Assembly (NCBI RefSeq): GCF_001982635.1
Contig: NZ_MKFI01000002.1
Span: forward strand, 433,964 to 497,963
Direction: 5' to 3'
DNA length: 64,000 nt
From: Bradyrhizobium mercantei
GTDB lineage: Bacteria; Pseudomonadota; Alphaproteobacteria; Rhizobiales; Xanthobacteraceae
Positions 33,001 to 40,729 of this stretch are shown here, in pieces; positions within the stretch are counted from its first letter, which is position 1; each line of letters begins with the position of its first letter. Position numbers and translations under genes: made by a program. Below the pieces are notes generated by a model. It had not been told where the DNA came from. It saw only the letters and a list, made by a program, of their open reading frames with translations, and made no database searches.

Positions 33001-34293
33001 TTACGCGGGCTGTTTATTCTCAAAGTACTCAACGAGTATTGTTGCGATGTCGCTCAGGTGATGCACCGCATCCTTATAGAGCGCCGTCATGTCGGATTGC
33101 AACTTCTCGACATCTCCGGCCGCTTCCTCCTTGAGGGCGCGGTATTGAGTGTGAACGCGAGTATATTGGGAGGATATGGTTTTGACCTTGCTGCCGAAAT
33201 GTTGAAGCAGTTTCCTTGCCAGCGGCTCCCTGGGGTATTTCTCGTGATTGAACGGGCCTACTTCGATGATCAGTCCAAGCTTTTTAGGTTCCCAGGAAAA
33301 CCAAAATAGCACAGGCCTCGCTTGTCCGAACCAATTCATGCCACGCATTTCGGGGGCAGCGTCGTAAATCGAAGCTGGTAAGAAAGCTGCCCTGCTTGGC
33401 TTTAGGGTGCTCCAGCGAAATTCGGGATGCTCTTTGAAGAAGTTGCTCGCGGCTGTATGGAAGCTGTTAACGTCCCCATAGCGGTAGATAAGTTCAAGGG
33501 CCTGCCGATGCTTGGCATATATCTGCCGACACTGTTCGATCAACTCGTCGTCAGGCACGATATTTCTCCGGATCAATTCGACGTAGTGGTTTATCGTTAG
33601 CTGGATTTCGGGCGCGAGTACTTTTGATTGGCGTGCTTTTGTTAGTGCCTGAAGCACATCCGCGTAGCTGATTGACGACCACCGGCTGCTCGACGGAGTG
33701 TCCGCATCCGGCGGAGTGAGATAAGCTAAGGCGCACCGATAGTGTGGATAGGTCGCGTCGATAACCTTCTCGTACTTGGAAAGCTGGCCATTTCCTTCGC
33801 CAGCGTCGATCTTATTCTCGATCGCCAACACAAATCGATTGGATTTCGACTCGATCAGAATGTCGATGTTCCTCCATTCCGTCTGCACTAAGGCATCTTC
33901 AAAGCTCGCGAGAGAAAATGCTAGCGGACGAATAGGCGGATCGGACTGACACCTCTCAAACACCTTGGCAATGAATTCTTTTAGAAATGCGTCGCCGAGC
34001 CCGTGGCGCTCCGCGGGAGTTAGTAGAAATTTTAGAAATCTGGAATGCTTGATTTCCTGTCGATCCAAACCCACAAGCTCGAAGATGTTTAGGCTCGAGC
34101 GATCTGATTGTGCGGCAAACAGCTCCAAATCTGAAATCAGCGCCAAAAGGCGCTGTTCCTCATCAATGGCCGGCGAAACAGCCGCTGATACAACCTCGTC
34201 CACGGTGCCCTCATCGTGCTCGTGCGGTGGTTCTGCCGAGTATTGGTGCCTCGCCTTCACGCCTGAAGACCATTCAATTGGGTCTCTTCTCAT
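33001..34293 (-). CDS. PD-(D/E)XK nuclease family protein
   Basis: 430 residues from ATG 34293 (an upstream TTG at 34305 is possible). The nuclease core is visible: Glu80 in DRQEIKHSRFLKFLLTP followed by HGLGDAFLKEF, Asp144 in RNIDILIES, the E-x-K at Glu159/Lys161 (AIENKID), and Gln170 with QLSKYEKV. This is the PDDEXK_4 type. The C-terminal 200 residues are an uncharacterised domain. The gene overlaps the preceding one by 20 bases, so the two are translationally coupled. Codon use is less GC-biased than its neighbours, a sign of transfer. A nucleic-acid-targeting defence effector is inferred. Confidence 0.8.
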   Translation of the reverse strand: MRRDPIEWSSGVKARHQYSAEPPHEHDEGTVDEVVSAAVSPAIDEEQRLLALISDLELFAAQSDRSSLNIFELVGLDRQEIKHSRFLKFLLTPAERHGLGDAFLKEFIAKVFERCQSDPPIRPLAFSLASFEDALVQTEWRNIDILIESKSNRFVLAIENKIDAGEGNGQLSKYEKVIDATYPHYRCALAYLTPPDADTPSSSRWSSISYADVLQALTKARQSKVLAPEIQLTINHYVELIRRNIVPDDELIEQCRQIYAKHRQALELIYRYGDVNSFHTAASNFFKEHPEFRWSTLKPSRAAFLPASIYDAAPEMRGMNWFGQARPVLFWFSWEPKKLGLIIEVGPFNHEKYPREPLARKLLQHFGSKVKTISSQYTRVHTQYRALKEEAAGDVEKLQSDMTALYKDAVHHLSDIATILVEYFENKQPA

Positions 34294-34876
34294 TTGCTGC
34301 TTCAATCCTAGCTTCGATCTTGTAGTGCCACTCCTTTACGATCTTGACGAGCAACGAGGTGAGATCGTTGACAACGGCTAGATTGACTATTGCCCACTCC
34401 TTTAGATGCTGGTCACCTTTGATACTCTCTGGGTAACGAAAGATGCTCCCATTAGGGTCGACTTCCATAATGTCAGTAACGATACCTGTGACGAATCTGA
34501 TCTCATTAGGATCAACGTCGAGCTTTGTCTGTTTGATCAAGTGGAGGGCGGTACTCCAATTTCCCTGCAAGGAATGGTTCATGTGAAACTTTGCGTTCGA
34601 TCGAGTGAGCTTTGTAAGGTCCGATATGAGATACTTGATGTAGAGTTCGACTGCATGGCGCAGATTGAGGCAGATCGGATAAACGATCAAGTCGTTGACC
34701 CACCCCTCTTTTCTCACCGACTCCAAAAGCAGCACCGTCGCTTCGAAGTAGCCGTAGGCATAGTCATAGAGGCTGTACGGGCCTCCGTTATCTCCCACGC
34801 ACGCATTAAAATCAGCGCGCTCGAAATCTGGCCTGAATAGTTCGTTCTGTTTGAACGCTCTGAAGAACTTTGCCAT
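34274..34876 (-). CDS. Uncharacterised protein with HEPN-like helical features (200 aa)
   Basis: Helical soluble protein. The segment PICLNLRHAVELYIKYLI resembles the second helix of HEPN-type proteins (the A-x-E-L-x-x-K pattern), and RSNAKFHMNHSL a little later contains an Rx5H arrangement that could be the HEPN active motif. The match is weak and I call it HEPN-like only. It overlaps the PD-(D/E)XK gene by 20 bases and has low-GC codon use like the rest of the segment. Alternative: a structural partner or antitoxin of the nuclease. Confidence 0.55.
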   Translation of the reverse strand: MAKFFRAFKQNELFRPDFERADFNACVGDNGGPYSLYDYAYGYFEATVLLLESVRKEGWVNDLIVYPICLNLRHAVELYIKYLISDLTKLTRSNAKFHMNHSLQGNWSTALHLIKQTKLDVDPNEIRFVTGIVTDIMEVDPNGSIFRYPESIKGDQHLKEWAIVNLAVVNDLTSLLVKIVKEWHYKIEARIEAANEKRPN

Positions 34877-35018
34877 TAGGGTCTCTTAAGCGGGTGAACT
34901 ATTGGCATTACGGGTGCGACCATCGTCACTTCAGCAAGCTTTGGTTCTAAGCTGTTCGCCCCAAAGCCAAGTATGAGCGGGAAATGCCGCACGGCCGTGG
35001 TCACCTATGCTGCTACTA
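34877..35018. other. Spacer between the two gene pairs of the accessory segment
   Basis: 142 bases without a gene. It may hold a promoter for the second pair (HEPN-like plus nuclease), but no clear -35/-10 pair is visible. Confidence 0.35.
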
Positions 35019-35483
35019 TCAGCGGAGTATTTTCTCCAACTCGGCCACCAGCGTAAAAGTGGCATCGAAGAATTGCTTTAAGCGCGCCGGTCCTAACGAC
35101 TGACCGCCACCATGAGCGACCGAATTGCGAACTGCGTAGCAGGATGCCACTTCGACCTTCATCCGTTCGTTGCCAATTACGAAAGCTTCAAATGCTCTCC
35201 CCCAATCAATATCGAAACGAAACATGAGCTGTTGGATATTCTCGCAATCGTAATTTCTTCCCGACTTAAAGTGGCCCTTAAGAAAATTCGAAACGCGGGG
35301 ATGTGATGCGTTCCCTACTTTCTCTAAAACCAGATGCTCGACACATCTTTCAAGGTTGCCGCAGATCAACACACTTCCTAACTTGCACAGATAGGATGCG
35401 GTCTTTTCATCAAGGCCTCTTGCGCTTGCGGATTGAACAAGCTTTTCGAGCTCGCTAAACCGCTGTTCGATCTCAAAGCTCAC
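35019..35483 (-). CDS. HEPN domain protein (RiboL-PSP-HEPN type, putative ribonuclease)
   Basis: 154 residues, all-helical. The HEPN RNase signature Rx4-6H is present as R119-NSVA-H124 (AVRNSVAHGGG), in the typical position before the last helix. The remaining sequence (YLCKLGSVLICGNLERCVEH) fits the RiboL-PSP-HEPN group, known in toxin and abortive-infection contexts. It starts with GTG immediately after the TAA of the DUF262 gene, with zero bases between them, so the pair is translated as a unit. Low-GC codon use. RNase activity is inferred from the motif. Confidence 0.75.
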   Translation of the reverse strand: MSFEIEQRFSELEKLVQSASARGLDEKTASYLCKLGSVLICGNLERCVEHLVLEKVGNASHPRVSNFLKGHFKSGRNYDCENIQQLMFRFDIDWGRAFEAFVIGNERMKVEVASCYAVRNSVAHGGGQSLGPARLKQFFDATFTLVAELEKILR

Positions 35484-36584
35484 TTAAATGCCCTTGAATG
35501 CGGCAATAGCGATCTTTTGACGAGTTTCCAAAGTGTCTTCTCGTGCGGTGGCTCTTTCGCACGCCTTCAGAAAATCGGTGTTTTTCATCAGCTTGTCGTA
35601 GGAGGCTGCGAACTTCTTTGGGTCGGGAGCCGACTTCTGTGCGTCGAGGCGTTCTGCTAATCCCACCATCACCGCCTCGAACACAGCGGCATTCAACGCA
35701 CGCGACGGTCTAAATGCTTTGTTACCGTAGCTGGCGTTCACAAGCGCCATCGCATCCTTAAAATGCTTTTTGAGCCGCTCGGCTTCCTTTTTTTCGATGT
35801 CCTTGTCGGCAAACTCGTTCAAAAACTCTCTCATTGGCGATTGATAGCCTTCACGCCCATCGAACATGGCCAGGGCTCGGAGAACCAATTCTTGGTCTTT
35901 GAGGCGCCGGTTTTTTCTCTCACCGAAGATATCGCGCCAGTCCGAGTTATCGTTCAATTCGCGGGCAAGGCCAATTGCGACGCCATCACTGATACAGTTT
36001 CGAATCTCCTGTGGCGAAAGCCTCATGCCACCCGAATTGATGCGCTCGAAAACAAAATAGACGCTCTTCAGCTGATCCTTCGGTTCGTCCTGCTGAAAGA
36101 TTGTGGCATGCACAATGGAGTCGTCGAGCTTTAGCTGGAGCGCGGAAGGCAGGTCCTTATAGGCCATGCCCTCCCACTCATCTCTGACGCCGACTAACTT
36201 AAATGCACGGTCGAGGAATACGCCTGAATGGAAATACTGGAGCGTACGGAGCCGCTGCTGACCGTCGACCACGAGGTGTCGCCCGGTCTTGGCCTCTTTG
36301 TAAAGGAAGATTCCAGGAACCGGCAGTCCCATCAAAAGGGACTCGATGAACCGCGATGCATGCCGTTGGGACCACACAAACTGCCGCTGAAATGGCGGCA
36401 CAAAGAACGCCTGTGTCTCCAGTCTCTTTACAACGGTCTCTACGGGATAATCAGCTCCGTAACTAGAGATCGTGAATTGGATACTAGTGGAGCCCTCTTT
36501 GTCGCTCTCATCGTCGATGTTGTCCCTAAGATCCAGCTCATAGTCGTCTTCGAACTCAATCGGCTGCTGAGCTTTCTTTGCCAT
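35484..36584 (-). CDS. DUF262 (ParB/GmrSD-N-like) domain protein
   Basis: 366 residues. Signatures of DUF262: FFVPPFQRQFVW at 60-71 and VVDGQQRLRTL at 106-116 (the DGQQR motif, shared with ParB/Srx-like nucleotide-binding folds), then a helical C-terminal half with FERINSGGMRLSPQEIRN. It lacks the DUF1524 HNH nuclease domain found in GmrSD-type restriction enzymes, so nuclease activity would have to come from a partner. An acidic N-terminal tail (EFEDDYELDLRDNIDDESD) is notable. It heads the accessory operon and is directly coupled to the HEPN gene. A sensor or NTP-dependent switch for the HEPN effector is inferred. Confidence 0.85.
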   Translation of the reverse strand: MAKKAQQPIEFEDDYELDLRDNIDDESDKEGSTSIQFTISSYGADYPVETVVKRLETQAFFVPPFQRQFVWSQRHASRFIESLLMGLPVPGIFLYKEAKTGRHLVVDGQQRLRTLQYFHSGVFLDRAFKLVGVRDEWEGMAYKDLPSALQLKLDDSIVHATIFQQDEPKDQLKSVYFVFERINSGGMRLSPQEIRNCISDGVAIGLARELNDNSDWRDIFGERKNRRLKDQELVLRALAMFDGREGYQSPMREFLNEFADKDIEKKEAERLKKHFKDAMALVNASYGNKAFRPSRALNAAVFEAVMVGLAERLDAQKSAPDPKKFAASYDKLMKNTDFLKACERATAREDTLETRQKIAIAAFKGI

Positions 36585-37084
36585 CGACCATTCCGTGCTA
36601 AAATCAGAGGTGGCGCATTATAAGCATCATCAAGTCGCGGCGGAACTGCTACTTAAGGTCGATTCACAACCTCCGCCATCACTTGAAGGGGTGTCTTCCA
36701 TTGTTCGATGGCTGCCCGCGCGTCCGTTGGAGCCTTGAGCGCTTGTGTGTCGGGGTTTTCAATTGCGGCCGAAGGCTCGCGCTGCACTTCTCCCGCGGTG
36801 CGGGAGAGCGATGCAATTCAACCTCGACCGCCTATCGCGGACTGCGGCGCCCGGGCCCGGCACTAGGAGATATGACCCTGCCTCGACGAAAGAAGAGCGC
36901 CGCGCGGCAAACAATGGCATCTGACTATGCCAACTACGAGCAAGCGCCAGCAGCCGGAAGCTACTCTGCATGCGGTTGTTTTCGATATTTTGGCCGCGCG
37001 CACCTGCGGTGGGGAGCTCCTCCACCGTCACCCGCAGTTGTGGTTGCCTCGTCAGCGTGACAAACGCAGCCGGTTCGGCTTCAA
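36585..37084. promoter_or_regulatory. Upstream region of the DUF262 gene, with -10 box and shared repeat
   Basis: No supported gene. On the minus strand a perfect TATAAT (36618-36623) lies about 35 bases before the DUF262 start, with only a weak -35. At 36967-36992 is a block (GCATGCGGTTGTTTTCGATA then TTTTGGC) that recurs almost exactly at 54297-54322 upstream of the DEAD-box gene. The right part is the 3' flank of the methyltransferase gene. Confidence 0.5.
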
Positions 37085-37675
37085 TTATCCGCCCTTTCGG
37101 ACCACAATATGCAACATCGTCGCGGGCGCCTCATCAAAGCTCTTGATCTCACTGGTGTCCGACGAGACCTCGGTCCACGCCCCTGACGCGGTGTAGGTCG
37201 CCGCCAGCCATTCCACCGCCGGATAATTGTAGTAGCGGCCGATGCTGTCGCGGCCATCGCCATGGCCGATCTTGTAGCTCGCGTAGAACACGCCGCCGGG
37301 CTTCAGCGCGCGATGGATGCGGCCGACGACGCCGGCCAGCTCGTCGCGCGGCACGTGCAGCAGGCACGCGCTGGCCCAGACGCCGTCATAGGCTTCCAGA
37401 TCCTCGAGCTCATCGAACAGCATCGCCTCGACCGGATGATTGATGCGCCGCGCGGCGACCTCAGCCATTTCAGGCGAACCGTCGGTCGCACGCAGCACGA
37501 AGCCTTCAGCGAGCATGACGGCGGCATGATTGCCGGCGCCGCAGCCGAGTTCGAGGATCGTGCCGCCCGGCGGCAACAGCTTGAGAAAGCCGATCAGCCG
37601 GGTGGACGGCGCTTTCGCCCACCCGGCATAGGCCTCGGCATTGCGCCGGTAGAATTGCAGCGTGGCGTCGTCCAC
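37085..37675 (-). CDS. Class I SAM-dependent methyltransferase
   Basis: 196 residues. SAM-binding motif I is ILELGCGAGNHAAVML (about 40-55), followed by acidic TDGSPEMAEVA and motif IV region YDGVWASACLLHV. Substrate unknown. It ends a minus-strand run after argC type 2, 13 bases downstream, so it is probably co-transcribed. Confidence 0.88.
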   Translation of the reverse strand: MDDATLQFYRRNAEAYAGWAKAPSTRLIGFLKLLPPGGTILELGCGAGNHAAVMLAEGFVLRATDGSPEMAEVAARRINHPVEAMLFDELEDLEAYDGVWASACLLHVPRDELAGVVGRIHRALKPGGVFYASYKIGHGDGRDSIGRYYNYPAVEWLAATYTASGAWTEVSSDTSEIKSFDEAPATMLHIVVRKGG

Positions 37676-37688
37676 GATGCGCGTCCCG

Positions 37689-38666
37689 TCAGATGTCGGA
37701 GAGCCCGAGCATCAGCCGCATGTTCTGGACCGCGGCACCCGAGGCACCCTTGCCCAGATTGTCGAGCCGCGCGACCAGCACCGCCTGGCGATGCTTGTCG
37801 CTGGCGAAGACGTAGAGCTCGAGCTGGTTGGTCTCGTTGAGCGCCTCCGGCTCGATCTTGCCGCCCGCGGCGGCTTCGTTCTGCAGCGGCATCGCCGACA
37901 CGTATTTGCTGCCGGCATACCACTTCGCCAGCTCGGCCTGCAGATCGGCACCATCAGGCTTGCCCGGCAGCGCGTCGAGCTGCAACGGCACCGAGACCAG
38001 CATGCCCTGCCGGAAGTTGCCGACCGACGGGATGAACAGCGGCCGCCGCGTCAGATGCGAATAGAGCTGCATCTCCGGCACGTGCTTGTGCTCGAAGCCG
38101 AGACCGTAGAGGTGGAAGGCCGGCGCCGAGCCGTCCTCGAAGCTCGCGATCATCGACTTGCCGCCGCCCGAATAGCCGCTCACCGCATTGATGGTGACGG
38201 GATAGTCGGCCGGCAGCATTCCGCCGTCGACCAGCGGCCGCAGCAGCGCGATCGCGCCGGTCGGATAGCAGCCCGGATTGGAGACCTTTTTCGCGTTGCG
38301 GATCTTGTCGGCCTGATCGGGCGCGAGCTCGGCGAAGCCATAGGCCCAGTCGGGCGCGACCCGATACGCCGTCGAGGCGTCGAGCACTTTTGGCGCGGCA
38401 TTGCCCATGGTGTCGATCAGCGCCACGGTCTCCTTCGCCGCCTCGTCAGGCAGGCAGAGGATCACGAGATCCACCTCCTCCATCAGCGCGCGCTTGGCGC
38501 CGGCGTCCTTCCGCTTGTCCTCGGCGATCTGCTTCACCGCGACGTCGCCGATGGCGTGCAGCCGCTCCTGAATGCCGAGCCCCGTGGTGCCGGAGCCGCC
38601 ATCGACGAACACGGTGGCCTTGGTCGCACCGCTCTTGGTCTTCGGATTGGTTTCGGTGAGGGTCAT
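37689..38666 (-). CDS. argC: N-acetyl-gamma-glutamyl-phosphate reductase, type 2
   Basis: NADPH-dependent third step of arginine biosynthesis. 325 residues with the shorter type 2 layout. The Rossmann motif is FVDGGSGTTGLGIQERL, and the catalytic Cys133 lies in SNPGCYPTGAIALL. HLYGLGFEHKHVPEMQLYS contains the catalytic His region. It lies 123 bases downstream of a type 1 argC, which is unusual; one of the two may serve a different substrate. Confidence 0.9.
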   Translation of the reverse strand: MTLTETNPKTKSGATKATVFVDGGSGTTGLGIQERLHAIGDVAVKQIAEDKRKDAGAKRALMEEVDLVILCLPDEAAKETVALIDTMGNAAPKVLDASTAYRVAPDWAYGFAELAPDQADKIRNAKKVSNPGCYPTGAIALLRPLVDGGMLPADYPVTINAVSGYSGGGKSMIASFEDGSAPAFHLYGLGFEHKHVPEMQLYSHLTRRPLFIPSVGNFRQGMLVSVPLQLDALPGKPDGADLQAELAKWYAGSKYVSAMPLQNEAAAGGKIEPEALNETNQLELYVFASDKHRQAVLVARLDNLGKGASGAAVQNMRLMLGLSDI

Positions 38667-38789
38667 GGCACGTTCCTTTCGAGCTCGTTCGTTTCGTTTG
38701 CTAACACATCTGGCCGCGCTGCGCCGCCAATCCGGCGATGGGCAATTGTCGTTGGATCGAGCGTATTCCCGTCCACGACAACCACCCCT

Positions 38790-39836
38790 TTATGGAAACA
38801 GCGCGATCTGCTCCAGTCCGGTGGTTTCGGGCAAGCCGAACATCAGATTCATGTTCTGGATCGCCTGCCCGGCCGAGCCCTTCACGAGATTGTCGAGCGT
38901 CGAGAGCACGATGGCGCGATCCTTGATCCGGTCGGCGACGACGCCGATCTGGACGTAGTTCGAACCACGCACGTTCTGCGTCTGCGGCAGCACGCCCTTC
39001 TTCGTCACATGGACGAACGGCTCGTTGGCGTAGGCCCTTTCCAGCTCGGCACGCAAATCGTCCGGCGTTGCGCCGTCGAGCCTGACATAGGACGTGCAGA
39101 ACTCACCCCGCGCCATCGGAATGAGATGCGGGGTGAAGTTCACGGTCACGGCCGAGCCCGCGGCTGCGCCGATCTCCTGCTCGATCTCCGCCGAGTGTCG
39201 ATGGCTTCCGATCGAATAGGGCGACAATCCTTCGCCGGCCTCGCTGAACAGCGTGTTCTGTTTCAGTCCGCGTCCGGCGCCGGTGACGCCCGACTTTGCA
39301 TCGATGATGATGTCGTCGACGTCGATCAGCTTTGCCTTCGCCAGCGGAACAAGCGCCAGCAGCACTGCGGTCGGATAGCAGCCGGGACAGGCCACGAGCC
39401 GCGCGGCCGTGATCTTCTCCCGGTAGAGTTCGGTCAGCCCATAGACAGCCTCGCCCTGCAATTCCAACGCCCGGTGCTCATGACCGTACCATTGCGCGTA
39501 GCTGTCCTTGTCGCGCAGCCGGAAATCCGCAGACATGTCGAGGATCTTGATTCCGGGATTGGCTTTGAGCACCGCGGCGATGATCTCCTGGGTCGTCCCG
39601 TGCGGCAGTCCGCAGAACACGGCATCGAGCCGTGTCCAATCGACCTTTTCCCATTCCACGAGTTTTGGCAGGTCGAGCATGAAGAAGTGAGGAAACACCT
39701 CGCTCATTGCCTTGCCGGCATGGGTGTTGGCGGTAAGCGCTGCGATGTCGGCATTCGGGTGCCGCGCCAGCAGGCGCACCGCGTCGGAGCCGGTGTAGCC
39801 GGACGCGCCGAGGATGCCGATCTTCTTCTTCGTCAT
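38790..39836 (-). CDS. argC: N-acetyl-gamma-glutamyl-phosphate reductase, type 1
   Basis: 348-residue type 1 AGPR: N-terminal GILGASGYTGSDAVRLLARH, catalytic Cys153 in ACPGCYPTAVLLALVPL, HRHSAEIEQE with the catalytic His region, and the C-terminal RGSNYVQIGVV. The gene start overlaps the stop of the PaiB-like gene (TGATG). A GTG one codon upstream (39839) is an alternative. Together with the Arg-codon leader ORF upstream of paiB, it points to arginine-dependent control of this operon. Confidence 0.92.
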   Translation of the reverse strand: MTKKKIGILGASGYTGSDAVRLLARHPNADIAALTANTHAGKAMSEVFPHFFMLDLPKLVEWEKVDWTRLDAVFCGLPHGTTQEIIAAVLKANPGIKILDMSADFRLRDKDSYAQWYGHEHRALELQGEAVYGLTELYREKITAARLVACPGCYPTAVLLALVPLAKAKLIDVDDIIIDAKSGVTGAGRGLKQNTLFSEAGEGLSPYSIGSHRHSAEIEQEIGAAAGSAVTVNFTPHLIPMARGEFCTSYVRLDGATPDDLRAELERAYANEPFVHVTKKGVLPQTQNVRGSNYVQIGVVADRIKDRAIVLSTLDNLVKGSAGQAIQNMNLMFGLPETTGLEQIALFP

Positions 39837-40510
39837 CACATGCCCCCTTGCAGCTTCGTCATCTCGGTTTGTGTCGTTGCGAAAGCCTCCGGACGCACCT
39901 CGCGCATCAAAGCCGCGATCTGCCGGGCACCAGCTTCGGCCTGCAAAGCGAGCGCGTTACCGACCGCGGCAAAGTCGGCCTCGGATTTGTGCTGGTTCAG
40001 CTTGAAGCTGCCCTCCACCTCTTCCACCGTCATCTCAAAGCCCACGATCGCCTTCTTCATGGCGTCGAGCCGCGCCGCTGTCATCTTGCCTGACATCCAC
40101 GGCTTCTTCGGCAGCAGCCGGTCCTCGAACTTGGCGCTCAGCGCGTCGATCTGAACCGCAAGTTCCTCACCCGACAGGGTCCGCACCGGCCCGGTCAGAT
40201 GCACGGCCTGATAGAGCCAGGTCGGCACCTGGTCGGGCGACACATACCAGTCGGCCGAGACATAGGCATCCGCGCCGTTGACGGCCAGCAGCCAGGGAAC
40301 GCCGCCATCCGCCAGCTTTACCAGCGGATTGTGACGGGCAACATGAAACAGCGCCCGCGGCGTGCCGTCGGCGGCGTAGCTCAGATAGAACGGCAGCGCG
40401 GAGGCGATCGGCTTGCCGCCGTCGCACGCGCAGGCGATGCCGAAACCGCGCGCTTCCGCGAAGCGGAGGCTCGCGGCGCGGTCAGGCTTGAAAGGCGGCG
40501 GCGTATACAT
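39836..40510 (-). CDS. FMN-binding PaiB-family protein
   Basis: 224-residue split-barrel flavoprotein of the PaiB (negative transcriptional regulator) family. N-terminus MYTPPPFKPD is highly characteristic, followed by FGIACACDGGKPIASALPFYL and LFHVARHNPLVKL (FMN-binding region), and the C-terminal segment FKLNQHKSEADFAAVGNAL. In Bacillus PaiB affects sporulation and degradative enzymes; in proteobacteria the role is unknown. I choose ATG 40510; an ATG at 40528 is also possible. The AGGAGC ribosome site can be hidden in a hairpin (40519-40540). It is the first gene of a paiB-argC operon. Confidence 0.88.
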   Translation of the reverse strand: MYTPPPFKPDRAASLRFAEARGFGIACACDGGKPIASALPFYLSYAADGTPRALFHVARHNPLVKLADGGVPWLLAVNGADAYVSADWYVSPDQVPTWLYQAVHLTGPVRTLSGEELAVQIDALSAKFEDRLLPKKPWMSGKMTAARLDAMKKAIVGFEMTVEEVEGSFKLNQHKSEADFAAVGNALALQAEAGARQIAALMREVRPEAFATTQTEMTKLQGGM

Positions 40511-40609
40511 GGTCTTGAGCTCCTGCATGACGAAGGAGCCGCCAGATCGAACCGCGTGTCTTTTTCAGGAGAGCGCCGCGGGATCAGATCCGGCGGCAGA
40601 GGCGATGGT

Positions 40610-40684
40610 CTAAACGCGAGCGACCGCCCATACCGCGAGAATGCGGCGGCGGCGGGCGATGATGATGGTCGCGGCGTTGATCAT
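40610..40684 (-). CDS. Putative Arg-rich leader peptide (24 aa)
   Basis: Short ORF ATG 40684 to TAG 40610 in the 5' region of the paiB-argC operon. The product is MINAATIII-A-RRRR-ILAVWAVARV, with four consecutive CGC Arg codons and a fifth near the end. Downstream, before paiB, two alternative pairings are possible (GCCGCCGGATC with GATCCCGCGGC, or with GATCTGGCGGC), and a hairpin covers the paiB ribosome site. This suits an Arg-sensing leader, but there is no T-run terminator, so control would be translational. Tentative. Confidence 0.45.
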   Translation of the reverse strand: MINAATIIIARRRRILAVWAVARV

Positions 40685-40729
40685 GGGCGCGGCTATAAGG
40701 CCGCGCCCCCTAGACGTCAAGAAAAACCG

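Noticed and set aside
36927..37196. Plus-strand ORF starting MPTTSKRQQPEATL upstream of the DUF262 gene.
   Set aside because: No recognisable family, and the second half is antisense to the methyltransferase gene; the shared repeat block inside it explains the only conserved part.
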